Shown: positions 52,820-62,063 of the stretch, in pieces
Layout: the number at the start of each line of letters is the position of its first letter
How positions within the stretch are numbered: position 1 is the first letter of the stretch
From: Bacteroidota bacterium
Lineage (GTDB): Bacteria > Bacteroidota > Bacteroidia > Bacteroidales > Prolixibacteraceae
NCBI GenBank assembly: GCA_029265715.1
Contig: JAJUGZ010000004.1
Location: forward strand, 1-64,000
Length of the DNA: 64,000 bases
Reading direction: 5' to 3'
Notes under the pieces: model-generated
Database searches by the model: none
The model's input: only the letters and a program-made list of their open reading frames with translations
What the model was told of the DNA's origin: nothing
Made by a program: the position numbers and the translations under genes

Positions 52820-55800
52820 GTGATTTTGGAGCAGAAAGATTTCAGGCATATTTTCAGCCAAAACGCTTTGCTTCCACGGCTGGGCAAAGCTGCCGAATCC
52901 CCGGGTAAAAAGATTTACCTGCAGGGGCTTATTGGCTCTTCGCGGGCTATATATGCGTCGCTGTTAGCCGAAAAGTCAAATAAAAACTGGATTGTTTGCC
53001 TGAACGATAAGGAAGATGCCGCGTATTTCTACGACGACCTGATGACGTTAGAACCGGGATTCCGGGTGTTGTTTTTCCCGTCGTCATACAAGCGCTCGGT
53101 GCAATATGGGCAAGTCGAACAGGAAAACATCATCCTGCGCACCGAGGTGCTCAACCAGCTGCGCGACAACGAAAAGATTGTAGTGGTTTCTTATCCGGAG
53201 GCGCTGGTCGAAAAGGTGATTTCAGACGAAAGCCTTTCCTCCAACACGTTTCATGTTAGCAAAGGCGATAAGCTTTCCATTTCATTTATCAACGAAGTGT
53301 TGTTCGAATACGGGTTCGAACGGGTCGATTTTGTTTTTGAGCCGGGCCAGTATTCTATCCGCGGCAGTTTGGTCGATATTTACTCCTTCTCGAACGAAGA
53401 CCCGTACCGCCTCGACTTTTTCGGCGACGAGGTGGATTCGATCCGTTGTTTCGACATCGAAACCCAAATCTCCAAATTCCCGGTCAGCCGCATTTCGATC
53501 ATCCCCAACATCCAGGAGGAGTTGACCGATGAAAAGCGCATCAGCTTTTTCCGGTTTATCCCCGAAGATTCGGTGCTGCTCTTTCAGGATATCCAACTGA
53601 TTGCCGACCAGGTAAATTACGATTACCGGCAAACGATGGAGAAAGCCGAATCGGAAGCCGAACGCCGCGAGTGGGCCGACAAACTGCTCTCGGGGAAAGA
53701 ACTCCAGGATGAATTAGAACCGTTTACCTGCCTGGAATTCGGGCTGAAGAAGTATTTCTCCGATGCCGAAACCTTTACGTTCAACACCGGTAAGCAACCG
53801 GTTTTTAATAAAAATTTTGATTTATTGGCCGACAACCTGATTGACAACCAACAGAACGGCTATACGAATTATATTCTGGCCGGTAATAGCAAACAAACCG
53901 AACGGTTACAGGCCATTTTTGCCGATCAGGGGAAACCGGTACAGTTCACCCCCGTTGAGTTTGCCCTTCGTGAAGGGTTCACCGAAAACGACCTGCAGGT
54001 TTGTTGTTATACCGACCATCAGATTTTTGAACGCTACCACCGGTTCAAGCTCGTCACCCGGAAGCCACAAAAAGAAAGTATTACCCTGAAAGAACTGAAC
54101 AAGTTGCACCAGGGCGATTACGTGGTGCATATCGACCACGGCATCGGGAGGTTCATGGGACTGGTAAAAGCCGAGATCAACGGAACCATCCAGGAGGCTG
54201 TCCGCCTGACCTACCGCGACAACGACGTACTGCTGGTGAGCATTCATAACCTGCACCGTATCTCGAAATATAAAGGCAAAGACGGGGCTGAACCAAACAT
54301 CAGCAAACTGGGGTCAGGAGCGTGGCAGAAACTGAAAGAACGTACCAAAACCAAGGTAAAAGACATTGCCAAAGACCTGATTGTCCTGTATGCCATCCGC
54401 ATGCAGGAGCACGGTTTTGCGTTTTCGCCCGACTCGTACCTGCAAAACGAGCTGGAAGCTTCGTTCATCTACGAAGATACGCCCGACCAGTTGAAAACGA
54501 CTATTGCCGTGAAGGAAGATATGGAAAAGCCTATCCCGATGGACCGCCTGGTTTGCGGCGACGTAGGTTTCGGTAAAACGGAAATCGCCATCCGGGCAGC
54601 CTTCAAAGCGGTGGCCGACAGCAAGCAGGTGGCCGTACTGGTACCAACCACCATTCTGGCTTTGCAGCACTACAAAACGTTCTCCGAACGCCTGAAAAAT
54701 TTTCCGGCGCGCGTGGAATATATCAGCCGGTTACGCAGCGCCGCCGAAGTCAAAAAAATAGTACAGGACTTGAAGGAAGGTAAAATCGATATCCTGATCG
54801 GAACGCACAAACTGATTGGACGGGAAGTGACATTCAAAGATCTTGGATTGCTGATTATTGACGAAGAACAAAAGTTTGGTGTGGCGGTAAAAGAAAAACT
54901 GAAACAACTAAAGGTAAACGTGGATACGCTGACGCTGACCGCCACGCCGATCCCGCGGACCCTGCAATTCTCCATGATGGGTGCCCGCGACCTGTCGATC
55001 ATCCAGACCCCGCCGCCCAACCGTTACCCGATTGTAACCGAACTGCACGGGTTCAACGAAGAGATCATCCGCGAAGCCATCACCTACGAACTCGCGCGCA
55101 ACGGGCAGGTTTTTTTCATTCACAACCGGGTGCAGAACATTTACGAGGTGGAAGATGTGATCCGAAAGATTGTCCCGGGCGTGAAAACAGTGGTTGGCCA
55201 CGGCCAGATGGAAGGGCACAAGCTGGAAAAGATCATGCTCGATTTTATCAATGGCGAATACGATGTACTGATCGCCACCACCATTATCGAGTCGGGGCTT
55301 GACATTCCGAATGCCAACACCATCATCATTAACCATGCAGAAAACTTTGGACTGAGCGACCTGCACCAGTTGCGCGGGCGCGTGGGGCGATCGAACAAAA
55401 AAGCGTTTTGCTACCTGATATCGCCTCCGCTTTCGACACTGACGGCCGAAGCCCGTCGCCGTTTGCGGGCCATCGAGGAGTTCTCGGAACTGGGCAGCGG
55501 GTTCAACATTGCCATGCAAGACCTGGATATCCGCGGGGCCGGGAACCTGCTGGGCGCCGAACAAAGCGGTTTTATTGCCGACATCGGTTTCGAAACATAT
55601 CACCGCATCCTGAACGAAGCCATCATGGAACTCAAACAAGGCGAGTTTCGCGAACTGTTTGCCCACGAAAAAGAAGATGCTAAACAGGCATTCCTGAACC
55701 TGAAGTTTGTAACCGACTGCCAGATTGATACCGACATGGAACTGCTCTTCCCGGATAACTACATCCATAGTGTTTCGGAGCGTATGATGCTTTACCGCGA

Positions 55801-56179
55801 ACTCGACAGTCTGGAAGATGAAGCAACCTTGTTGCAGTTCGAAGCCGGGTTGGTTGACCGTTTCGGGAAGCTGCCGCAAACCAGTCAGGAATTGCTGGAA
55901 GTGGTGCGCCTCCGCTGGGAGGCCATCGAGTTGGGCATGGAGCGCATCATACTGAAAAGCCAGAAGATGATCTGTCATTTTATTTCCGATCAAAAATCAC
56001 CGTTCTATCAATCGCCCGTGTTTGGACAAGTCTTGCAGTATGTGCAGGCCAATCCGCACACCTGCCGCATGAAAGAGGGCAACAACAAGTTGACGCTGAC
56101 CTTCGATAAAGTGAAAACCATCAGGCAGGCCAAAGAAATACTGGGTGGAATTGTGAAGCACGAGGAAGTTTCGGCATAA
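52820..56179 (+). CDS. mfd: Transcription-repair coupling factor
   Basis: This 1119-residue DNA translocase removes stalled RNA polymerase and recruits UvrA. The N-terminal UvrB-like region shows YGFERVDFVFEPGQYSIRGS. The RNA-polymerase-interacting CarD-like domain includes GDYVVHIDHGIGRFMGL. The RecG-like motor has VCGDVGFGKTEIAIRAAFKA, LLIIDEEQKFG, TATPIPRTL and HGQMEGHKLE, and the C-terminal TRCF domain follows. The start is GTG 52820; TTG 52805 lies inside the -7 box and is rejected. The gene is monocistronic and GC-rich through its centre. Confidence 0.95.
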   Translation: MILEQKDFRHIFSQNALLPRLGKAAESPGKKIYLQGLIGSSRAIYASLLAEKSNKNWIVCLNDKEDAAYFYDDLMTLEPGFRVLFFPSSYKRSVQYGQVEQENIILRTEVLNQLRDNEKIVVVSYPEALVEKVISDESLSSNTFHVSKGDKLSISFINEVLFEYGFERVDFVFEPGQYSIRGSLVDIYSFSNEDPYRLDFFGDEVDSIRCFDIETQISKFPVSRISIIPNIQEELTDEKRISFFRFIPEDSVLLFQDIQLIADQVNYDYRQTMEKAESEAERREWADKLLSGKELQDELEPFTCLEFGLKKYFSDAETFTFNTGKQPVFNKNFDLLADNLIDNQQNGYTNYILAGNSKQTERLQAIFADQGKPVQFTPVEFALREGFTENDLQVCCYTDHQIFERYHRFKLVTRKPQKESITLKELNKLHQGDYVVHIDHGIGRFMGLVKAEINGTIQEAVRLTYRDNDVLLVSIHNLHRISKYKGKDGAEPNISKLGSGAWQKLKERTKTKVKDIAKDLIVLYAIRMQEHGFAFSPDSYLQNELEASFIYEDTPDQLKTTIAVKEDMEKPIPMDRLVCGDVGFGKTEIAIRAAFKAVADSKQVAVLVPTTILALQHYKTFSERLKNFPARVEYISRLRSAAEVKKIVQDLKEGKIDILIGTHKLIGREVTFKDLGLLIIDEEQKFGVAVKEKLKQLKVNVDTLTLTATPIPRTLQFSMMGARDLSIIQTPPPNRYPIVTELHGFNEEIIREAITYELARNGQVFFIHNRVQNIYEVEDVIRKIVPGVKTVVGHGQMEGHKLEKIMLDFINGEYDVLIATTIIESGLDIPNANTIIINHAENFGLSDLHQLRGRVGRSNKKAFCYLISPPLSTLTAEARRRLRAIEEFSELGSGFNIAMQDLDIRGAGNLLGAEQSGFIADIGFETYHRILNEAIMELKQGEFRELFAHEKEDAKQAFLNLKFVTDCQIDTDMELLFPDNYIHSVSERMMLYRELDSLEDEATLLQFEAGLVDRFGKLPQTSQELLEVVRLRWEAIELGMERIILKSQKMICHFISDQKSPFYQSPVFGQVLQYVQANPHTCRMKEGNNKLTLTFDKVKTIRQAKEILGGIVKHEEVSA

Positions 56180-56283
56180 ACTCAACTACAACCACCTCCC
56201 GCTCATATTTCGCGTACTCCTTCGTCAGTTGATACGGATGGGTATAATGTGCATAAAACAGTTTTTCCCTGCTTGCAAATTGG

Positions 56284-56291
56284 TACATTTG
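56284..56291 (+). promoter_or_regulatory. -7 box TACATTTG for the GH2 gene
   Basis: Matches TAnnTTTG, 38 bp before the ATG at 56329. Confidence 0.55.
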
Positions 56292-56328
56292 TCGCCGATA
56301 AAACCCAACAAATTATCAAAACAACAGC

Positions 56329-58146
56329 ATGAGGAAATTATTGATTTTTAGCCTGATCTTTTCGGCGCTGACAGTAAACGCGCAACAGGCCATCACCAAC
56401 ATTCAGGGGCGAAAAACCCAGTCGCTCAACGGGAAGTGGAAGTACATTATCGATCAGTACGGGACGGGGGCCATCGGCTTCAGTCCGCTTTACGAAAACA
56501 AAAAGCCGGTCGATAAGTCCGACCGCGTGGAATACAGTTTCGACCAGGCCCAGTCGCTGTGGGTCCCGGGTTCGTGGAATGCGCAAAAAGACGAGTTGTA
56601 TTATTACGAGGGGAGTATTTGGTATCGCCGGATGTTCGATTTCACACCACAACTGAAAAACTCGCGGGTTTTTATTTACGTGGGCGCGGCCAATTACAAA
56701 ACCGATTATTCGCTGAACGGTAAAAAGCTGGGAACGCATGAAGGCGGTTTTACGCCATTCAGTTTTGAAATCACCGACCTGGTCAAAGAAAAAGATAATT
56801 TCCTGATCATGGGCGTAAGCAACCGTCGCGAAGCCGATTACATTCCGGGATTAGTAACCGACTGGTACAACTACGGCGGTATTACCCGTGATGTGATGAT
56901 CGTTGAAGTTCCGCAAAACTACATTGACGATTACACCATCTCGCTCCGGAAAGAAACGGCAACAGCCAAAGAAAAAGTGATCGACGGAAAAGTGGCGCTG
57001 ACTGGCAAAAATATCCCGTCGGAAGCCACGGTTGAGATTCCGGAGCTTGGACTATCACAGGTTGTAAAAATCGACGCCGATGGTAACGGAACGTTCAGCT
57101 TTAAATCGAAAAACGTCAGCTTGTGGTCGCCTGAAAATCCAAAACTGTACGTACTGAACATTAAAGCCGGAGAAGACCAGTTGACCGACAAAGTTGGTTT
57201 CCGGAGCATTGAAACACGCGGAAAACAAATCTTTTTAAACGGTAGCCCGATCTTCCTTCGGGGCGTTTGCATTCACGACGAAAACCCGCTGCGGGCCGAC
57301 CGGGCCAACTCGGTCGACGACGCCAAACTCATTTTAGGCTGGGCCAAGGAACTGGGATGCAATTTCGCGCGCCTGGCACATTACCCGCACCAGGAAAACA
57401 TAGTGCGCCTGGCCGACGAAATGGGTATCTTGCTGTGGGAAGAGCTCCCGTTGTACTGGGGCATCAACTGGAAAAGCGAGGCCGTGCTCGAAAATGCCAA
57501 ACGCCAGTACAGCGAAATGATCCGCAGAGATAAAAACCGGGCCGCGACCATCATCTGGAGTATTGCCAACGAAACCACGCCGGGCGATGCGCGCAACAAG
57601 TTCCTCGGTTCGGTGGCCGATTACGTGCGCAGCCAGGACCCGACCCGCCTGTTGAGCGCTGCCTGTAAAAAAGACCTGGCTGTTGACGGTCATCCGGATA
57701 ATGATTATATGGTGAGCGACCCGATTGCCGAAAAACTTGACATTGTGAGCTTCAACGAATACATCGGCTGGTACGGCGGTGCACCAAGCGAAAGCCGGAA
57801 AAAGAATTTCATCGTTAAATACGACAAACCGGTTATAATCAGTGAATTTGGCGGCGGGGCACTCGAAGGGTTTCATGCCGACTCGACCACCCGCTGGAGC
57901 GAAGAATATCAGGAGTATATGTACCGCGAAAACATTGATATGTTTGTGCGCGTCCCAGGCTTATCGGGCATGACCCCCTGGGTTCTGGCTGATTTCCAGT
58001 CGCCGCTGCGCCAGCTCCCCAATGTGCAGGACGGCTGGAACCGCAAAGGGCTGGTTTCGGAGAAAGGCCGCAAAAAGAAAGCCTTCTATGTGTTGCAGAA
58101 TTTCTACAAACAAAAGGCAGCCGAATACCAAGCCCCCAAAAAGTAA
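56329..58146 (+). CDS. Secreted glycoside hydrolase family 2 (beta-glucuronidase/galactosidase-like)
   Basis: This 605-residue exported enzyme cleaves beta-linked sugars. A signal peptide (LLIFSLIFSALTVNAQQA) is followed by a sugar-binding domain (LNGKWKYIIDQYG ... VWVPGSWNAQ), an immunoglobulin-like domain, and the TIM barrel. The catalytic acid is Glu415 in IIWSIANETT and the nucleophile is Glu506 in VIISEFGGGALEG. The GH2 signature ARLAHYPHQENIVRLADEMG is present. It could be a beta-glucuronidase or beta-galactosidase; no substrate-specific loop is decisive. No sus transporter genes are nearby, so it is not part of a visible PUL. ATG 56329. Confidence 0.91.
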   Translation: MRKLLIFSLIFSALTVNAQQAITNIQGRKTQSLNGKWKYIIDQYGTGAIGFSPLYENKKPVDKSDRVEYSFDQAQSLWVPGSWNAQKDELYYYEGSIWYRRMFDFTPQLKNSRVFIYVGAANYKTDYSLNGKKLGTHEGGFTPFSFEITDLVKEKDNFLIMGVSNRREADYIPGLVTDWYNYGGITRDVMIVEVPQNYIDDYTISLRKETATAKEKVIDGKVALTGKNIPSEATVEIPELGLSQVVKIDADGNGTFSFKSKNVSLWSPENPKLYVLNIKAGEDQLTDKVGFRSIETRGKQIFLNGSPIFLRGVCIHDENPLRADRANSVDDAKLILGWAKELGCNFARLAHYPHQENIVRLADEMGILLWEELPLYWGINWKSEAVLENAKRQYSEMIRRDKNRAATIIWSIANETTPGDARNKFLGSVADYVRSQDPTRLLSAACKKDLAVDGHPDNDYMVSDPIAEKLDIVSFNEYIGWYGGAPSESRKKNFIVKYDKPVIISEFGGGALEGFHADSTTRWSEEYQEYMYRENIDMFVRVPGLSGMTPWVLADFQSPLRQLPNVQDGWNRKGLVSEKGRKKKAFYVLQNFYKQKAAEYQAPKK

Positions 58147-58173
58147 ATACCACAGGAGAAAAAGCTTAAATTG

Positions 58174-58545
58174 ATGTTTGAAAGAAGATTTGACAATCAG
58201 GGAGAATACATTTATGTAAAAAGTAACGAAATTGCTAAACTCGAAGATATGCTGAATGGCTTGGATTTCTTGCAAAAAGAGACAAGTCTTCCCCGAAAAA
58301 TCAGACTACTGGAAGAGGCAACCGATGTAATCACCTCTTTTACGACTGCCGACATTTGTTTGCTGATCGAAAAGATTAATGAAACAATACCGTTCTATGA
58401 TCAGATTAAGCATGCAGTGGTTCATTCGTTGCCCAAGAATACAGCATATGCCTTGTTGCTGGCTCATCAAATCAGTAGCGGGCGTTACCAATTGCGGGTG
58501 TTTAGTGAACTGGGAAATGCTATAGATTGGTTATCGGAACCCTAA
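58174..58545 (+). CDS. Small STAS/SpoIIAA-like protein, unassigned
   Basis: This 123-residue cytosolic protein resembles STAS-like small proteins of Bacteroidetes by its ending ELGNAIDWLSEP and a beta-alpha layout; I cannot place it in a pathway. The tool-like TTG start at 58171 is one codon before ATG 58174, which is preferred. It follows the GH2 gene by 27 bp and may be co-transcribed. A strong terminator follows. Confidence 0.6.
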   Translation: MFERRFDNQGEYIYVKSNEIAKLEDMLNGLDFLQKETSLPRKIRLLEEATDVITSFTTADICLLIEKINETIPFYDQIKHAVVHSLPKNTAYALLLAHQISSGRYQLRVFSELGNAIDWLSEP

Positions 58546-58558
58546 AAACGATAAAAAA

Positions 58559-58594
58559 ACAGCCCGTTTCAGCGTTGGCACTGAAACGGGCTGT
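58559..58594. terminator. Bidirectional terminator between convergent genes
   Basis: ACAGCCCGTTTCAG (58559-58572) is the exact reverse complement of CTGAAACGGGCTGT (58581-58594). It sits between the ends of the 58174 gene and the zinc-ribbon gene; on the minus strand it is followed by a T-run. Confidence 0.9.
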
Positions 58595-58632
58595 ATAGTT
58601 CTATTGAGAATCAGTAATGCTTATCTGCGGAT

Positions 58633-59409
58633 TTATTCGGCGCCGACCTCAACTTCCATAATATCCTTGTCAACAAGGATTCGGCCACAGTATTCGCAAA
58701 CGATGATTTTTTTGCGCGAGGCAATATCCATCTGGCGCTGGGGCGGGATTTTGTTAAAGCAACCACCGCAGGCATCACGCTGAACGGTTACAACAGCCAG
58801 ACCGTTTCGGGCATTTTTACGAATACGTTTGAACGCAGTAAGCAACCGGCTTTCGACTGTTCCTTCAATTTTTTCAGCTTTCGATTTCAGGCGTTCTTCT
58901 TCTATCTGCGTTTCAGCTGTAATTTCTTCCAGCTCTTTCTTTTTACGGTCGAGGTCCTCGATACGGTCTTTCAGCAGGGTATTTGACGAGCTGATAGCTT
59001 CTTTTTTGCCGTAAAGCTCCGAAGTATATTCGCGAATGCGTTTTTCAGACAACTCAATTTCAAGCTTCTGGAATTCAATTTCCTTGCTCAACGAATCGAA
59101 CTCGCGGCTGTTACGCACGTGATTTTGCTGCTCGGTGTATTTGGCAATTGCTGATTCCGATTCTTTAATGGCATTTTTCTTATTCTGGATTAATGTTTCC
59201 AGGTTCTTAACATCGTCTTCATAGTTTGAAATACGAGTTCTAAGTCCGGCGATTTCGTCTTCCAGGTCTTGTACCTCCAATGGCAACTCTCCCCGTAAGG
59301 ATTTGATTTTATCAATTTCAGAAACTACACTTTGTAATTCATACAAAGCCCGCAGTCTCTCGCTAACTGGCACGCTTTTACTGTCTTCACGAACGTACTG
59401 TGTTGTCAT
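58633..59409 (-). CDS. C4-type zinc ribbon coiled-coil protein
   Basis: This 258-residue protein is a long coiled coil (about residues 15-190, Glu/Lys/Ile-rich) ending in a C4 zinc ribbon: CGGCFNKIPPQRQM and VCEYCGRILVDKD, four cysteines in two CxxC pairs. Related proteins (CT398-like) are linked to RNA polymerase and secretion in other bacteria. It lies 23 bp downstream of the Nif3 gene on the same strand, as in many Bacteroidetes, so the two are one operon. ATG 59409. Confidence 0.88.
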   Translation of the reverse strand: MTTQYVREDSKSVPVSERLRALYELQSVVSEIDKIKSLRGELPLEVQDLEDEIAGLRTRISNYEDDVKNLETLIQNKKNAIKESESAIAKYTEQQNHVRNSREFDSLSKEIEFQKLEIELSEKRIREYTSELYGKKEAISSSNTLLKDRIEDLDRKKKELEEITAETQIEEERLKSKAEKIEGTVESRLLTAFKRIRKNARNGLAVVTVQRDACGGCFNKIPPQRQMDIASRKKIIVCEYCGRILVDKDIMEVEVGAE

Positions 59410-59432
59410 ACTTTATTCTTGTTTATCTTATT

Positions 59433-60530
59433 TCAGATCAAGTAGTTTACCGGATTGGTTTTGACTTCCGATAAATGGATGGCAAATTTAGGGAATTTTT
59501 TTGTAAGTAGTTCATAAAAAACTTCTTTAGTGAACTGTTCGCTTTCGTAATGCCCGATATCTGCAATCACCAGTTTGTTCTCGGCATCGAAAAACTGGTG
59601 GTATTTAAAGTCCCCCGAAATAAAAACATCGGCTTGCTGCCCGATGGCTTCTTTCAGTAAAAAGCTTCCGGCGCCGCCACAAACGGCTACTGTTTTTACG
59701 GGCCTGCCGAGTAACTGTGTGTGTTTGAGGACGGTACAGCCAAATGTCTCCTTCACAAGTCTTAAAAATCCGGGTTCATCCATTTCCTGAGGAAGTGTTC
59801 CGATCATGCCGCTTCCCACAACCGGCCAATCGTTGTCGAGCGGATAAATGTCGTAGGCTACTTCTTCGTACGGGTGAGCCTTGAGCAAAGCCTGAATAAT
59901 TTTACCTTGTAAATGTTTCGGGAAAATGGTTTCAATGCGTGTTTCTCCTTCGAAATGCAACTCATTTTTTTCCCCGACAAACGGATTGGATTGTTCATTT
60001 CCTCGGAAGGTGCCGGTTCCGTTTGCATTAAAACTGCATTGGTCGTAATTGCCGATTGTGCCGGCGCCAGCCTCGAAAATAGCCAGCCTGACTTTTTCGG
60101 CTTGGGCTTGGGGAACAAAGGTGACCAGCTTTTTCAACTGATTTTGCAGTGGCGCCAGGATCCGACAGTTGGTCAAACCCAGTTTCTCGCAAATCTTGCT
60201 GTTTACCCCGCCATGAACGCTGTCGAGATTGGTGTGGGCCGCATACAGCGAAATATTGTTCCGGATGGCTTTGATGACCGACCGTTCTACATAATTCCGG
60301 CCGTTTAGTTTTTTCAAGCCGCTAAAAATAACCGGGTGGTGGGCTACAATCAGGTTCAGGTTTTGGCGACAAGCTTCGTCGATAACTTCTTCGGTCACAT
60401 CAAGAGCAATCAGGATTCCTGTAATTTCGTCGTCCGGATTGCCAACAATCAGTCCGGCATTGTCATACGATTCCTGATAAACCAAGGGTGCCAGTGTTTC
60501 GATGTATTGCGTAATTGCTTTTAATTGCAT
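59433..60530 (-). CDS. Nif3-like dinuclear metal centre protein
   Basis: This 365-residue protein of the NIF3/DUF34 family forms a ring with a two-metal site; its proposed role is GTP cyclohydrolase-like or regulatory. Metal-binding residues are in VAHHPVIFSGLKKL and the C-terminal DIGHYESEQF; ISLYAAHTNLD is also conserved. A PII-like insert (about 130-245) between the halves is typical of the longer form. ATG 60530. It is 12 bp downstream of a MerR gene and 23 bp upstream of the zinc-ribbon gene. Confidence 0.92.
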   Translation of the reverse strand: MQLKAITQYIETLAPLVYQESYDNAGLIVGNPDDEITGILIALDVTEEVIDEACRQNLNLIVAHHPVIFSGLKKLNGRNYVERSVIKAIRNNISLYAAHTNLDSVHGGVNSKICEKLGLTNCRILAPLQNQLKKLVTFVPQAQAEKVRLAIFEAGAGTIGNYDQCSFNANGTGTFRGNEQSNPFVGEKNELHFEGETRIETIFPKHLQGKIIQALLKAHPYEEVAYDIYPLDNDWPVVGSGMIGTLPQEMDEPGFLRLVKETFGCTVLKHTQLLGRPVKTVAVCGGAGSFLLKEAIGQQADVFISGDFKYHQFFDAENKLVIADIGHYESEQFTKEVFYELLTKKFPKFAIHLSEVKTNPVNYLI

Positions 60531-60542
60531 GGCTTGAAAGGT

Positions 60543-60878
60543 TTAGATTTCGTCGCGTATTTCGAGAAGCATCTCCCGGATATCTTTCAGCCGGTTTATG
60601 ATTTCGATATTGTGAAGGGTTTCTTCTTTATTTTCTTTCAGCTTTTTTTGGGCTCCTTTCAGGGTCATCCCCTTTTCTTTTACCAAGTGATAAATAATCT
60701 TCAGGTTCTCGATATCCTCTTTGGTGAACAGACGGTTACCTTTGTTGTTTTTGTGCGGTTTCAGAATGTCGAATTCTTTTTCCCAAAACCGGATGAGTGA
60801 CGTATTTACCTGGAACATTTCGGCGACTTCGCCGATTGTATAAAATATCTTTTCTATTTTGGGTTTCTTGTAAGGCAT
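60543..60878 (-). CDS. MerR family transcriptional regulator
   Basis: This 111-residue regulator has the winged-helix MerR head: YTIGEVAEMFQVNTSLIRFW, then GNRLFTKEDIENL, followed by a short coiled coil (LKGAQKKLKENKEETLHN) and no effector domain with cysteines. It probably senses no metal by itself. It is the first gene of the MerR-Nif3-zinc ribbon unit. No palindromic operator is evident in front of it. Confidence 0.92.
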   Translation of the reverse strand: MPYKKPKIEKIFYTIGEVAEMFQVNTSLIRFWEKEFDILKPHKNNKGNRLFTKEDIENLKIIYHLVKEKGMTLKGAQKKLKENKEETLHNIEIINRLKDIREMLLEIRDEI

Positions 60879-61167
60879 GTTTTGTTAAGTTGTAAGCCGA
60901 ATAAAATTACTAAATTTCAGGATTTGACCCACAAAATTAAGAAAACCATTGTTGTCAAGTGGTGTTCTCTGCGTAATTGTTATCGTTGCAGGTAAAAACT
61001 GTTGTGGTGAATTGAAGGGGTGATGGGGCATCGTAAGGCAAAAGCTTTAAGCTGCAGGAATCTTGTGTTTTGTTGCTTGCACCCAGAGGCTATCAATGAC
61101 CGCAAATGACGGTGAATGAACTCCGGCACAGATGGTTTATTACACAAAGACTTTAATAAAAACAACA
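60879..61167. other. Gene-free stretch upstream of the MerR operon
   Basis: This is most of the 337-bp gap 60879-61215. I see no gene and no clear promoter, only scattered repeats such as ACCGCAAATGACGGT near 61100. Confidence 0.4.
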
Positions 61168-61195
61168 AAGCCGTTCCACAAATTTGAAACGGCTT
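61168..61195 (-). terminator. Terminator of the peroxiredoxin gene
   Basis: AAGCCGTT (61168-61175) pairs with AACGGCTT (61188-61195). On the minus strand it is followed by TGTTGTTTTT. It lies 21 bp past the peroxiredoxin stop. Confidence 0.8.
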
Positions 61196-61215
61196 CGCTT
61201 GTTATTGTATTCGTA

Positions 61216-61746
61216 TTATAAAGTAGGCTGACCAGGTACCCAGTCGCATGGCGTAAGCTCTCCGGTTTGCAGGGCGTCGAGGATACGAATGATTTCGTTT
61301 ACATTACGTCCTACGTTCAATCCATTAACCGAAACATGTTGAATAGTTCCTTCCGGATCGAGAATAAACGTTGCACGGTATGCTATTTTGTTTTCAGGTT
61401 CAAGAATACCCAATTCTTCAGATAATGATTTTGATGTATCGGCCAACATCGGGAATTTAAGTTCTTTCAGCCCGGGATGGCTGTTTCTCCAGGCCAGGTG
61501 CACAAACTGCGAGTCGATTGAGGCACCAACCACGTTTGCCCCACGCTTGGCGAATTCATCGAAGTGCTCGTTGAACGAAACAATTTCGGTCGGGCAAACA
61601 AAGGTAAAGTCGAGGGGCCACCAGAAAAAGACAGTCCATTTCCCTTTGAAGTCATCTAATGTCAATGTTTTGAACTCTTTACCTGCTTCTAATGAAACAA
61701 CGGCTTCTTTCTTAAATTCCGGAAATTTTTCTCCAATAGTTTTCAT
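61216..61746 (-). CDS. 2-Cys peroxiredoxin (AhpC/Prx type)
   Basis: This 176-residue thiol peroxidase reduces peroxides. The peroxidatic cysteine is Cys51 in FFWWPLDFTFVCPTE and the resolving cysteine is Cys167 in ELTPCDWVPGQPTL. The length and C-terminal resolving Cys match typical 2-Cys Prx. No AhpF flavoprotein is adjacent, so thioredoxin may be the reductant (the window has trxA at 27.5 kb). ATG 61746 with a -7 box 43 bp upstream. Confidence 0.93.
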   Translation of the reverse strand: MKTIGEKFPEFKKEAVVSLEAGKEFKTLTLDDFKGKWTVFFWWPLDFTFVCPTEIVSFNEHFDEFAKRGANVVGASIDSQFVHLAWRNSHPGLKELKFPMLADTSKSLSEELGILEPENKIAYRATFILDPEGTIQHVSVNGLNVGRNVNEIIRILDALQTGELTPCDWVPGQPTL

Positions 61747-61788
61747 CGTTATTTGTTTTTAATTTAGATTCAATAAAAATTACTTCGA

Positions 61789-61796
61789 CAAATATA
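61789..61796 (-). promoter_or_regulatory. -7 box TATATTTG for the peroxiredoxin gene
   Basis: Minus-strand perfect TAnnTTTG match, 43 bp upstream of ATG 61746. The rest of the 317-bp gap to 62063 holds the shared motif GGTACGCCGG (61965-61974) and no gene. Confidence 0.6.
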
Positions 61797-62063
61797 CCGT
61801 GCCCTGAAACCCCGCGCAAATCGAATTTCTCAATACCGAATAGACAAAAACTATTCGCAGGATGTTTCTCAGCGAGTTCAGTAAAGAACAAAAACCAGAA
61901 AGGGTTTTATTGACGCTTTATATTTTCCGGGCTTCTCCGGATGTTTGTTAAATATGCCTTGTTCGGTACGCCGGATAATTTTATCTTTAGGAGTTTTTTT
62001 AAAACAACTAAATGATCGAAAATTAAAATTCGATAGACCTAAATCAATTTCAAATTTTAACCT

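Noticed and set aside
54908-55993. 361-codon antisense frame opposite mfd
   Set aside because: It mirrors codon bias of mfd, whose motifs are intact; no independent motif is seen.
56329-58146. Polysaccharide utilisation locus around the GH2 gene
   Set aside because: No SusC/SusD homologues or other glycosidases are adjacent.
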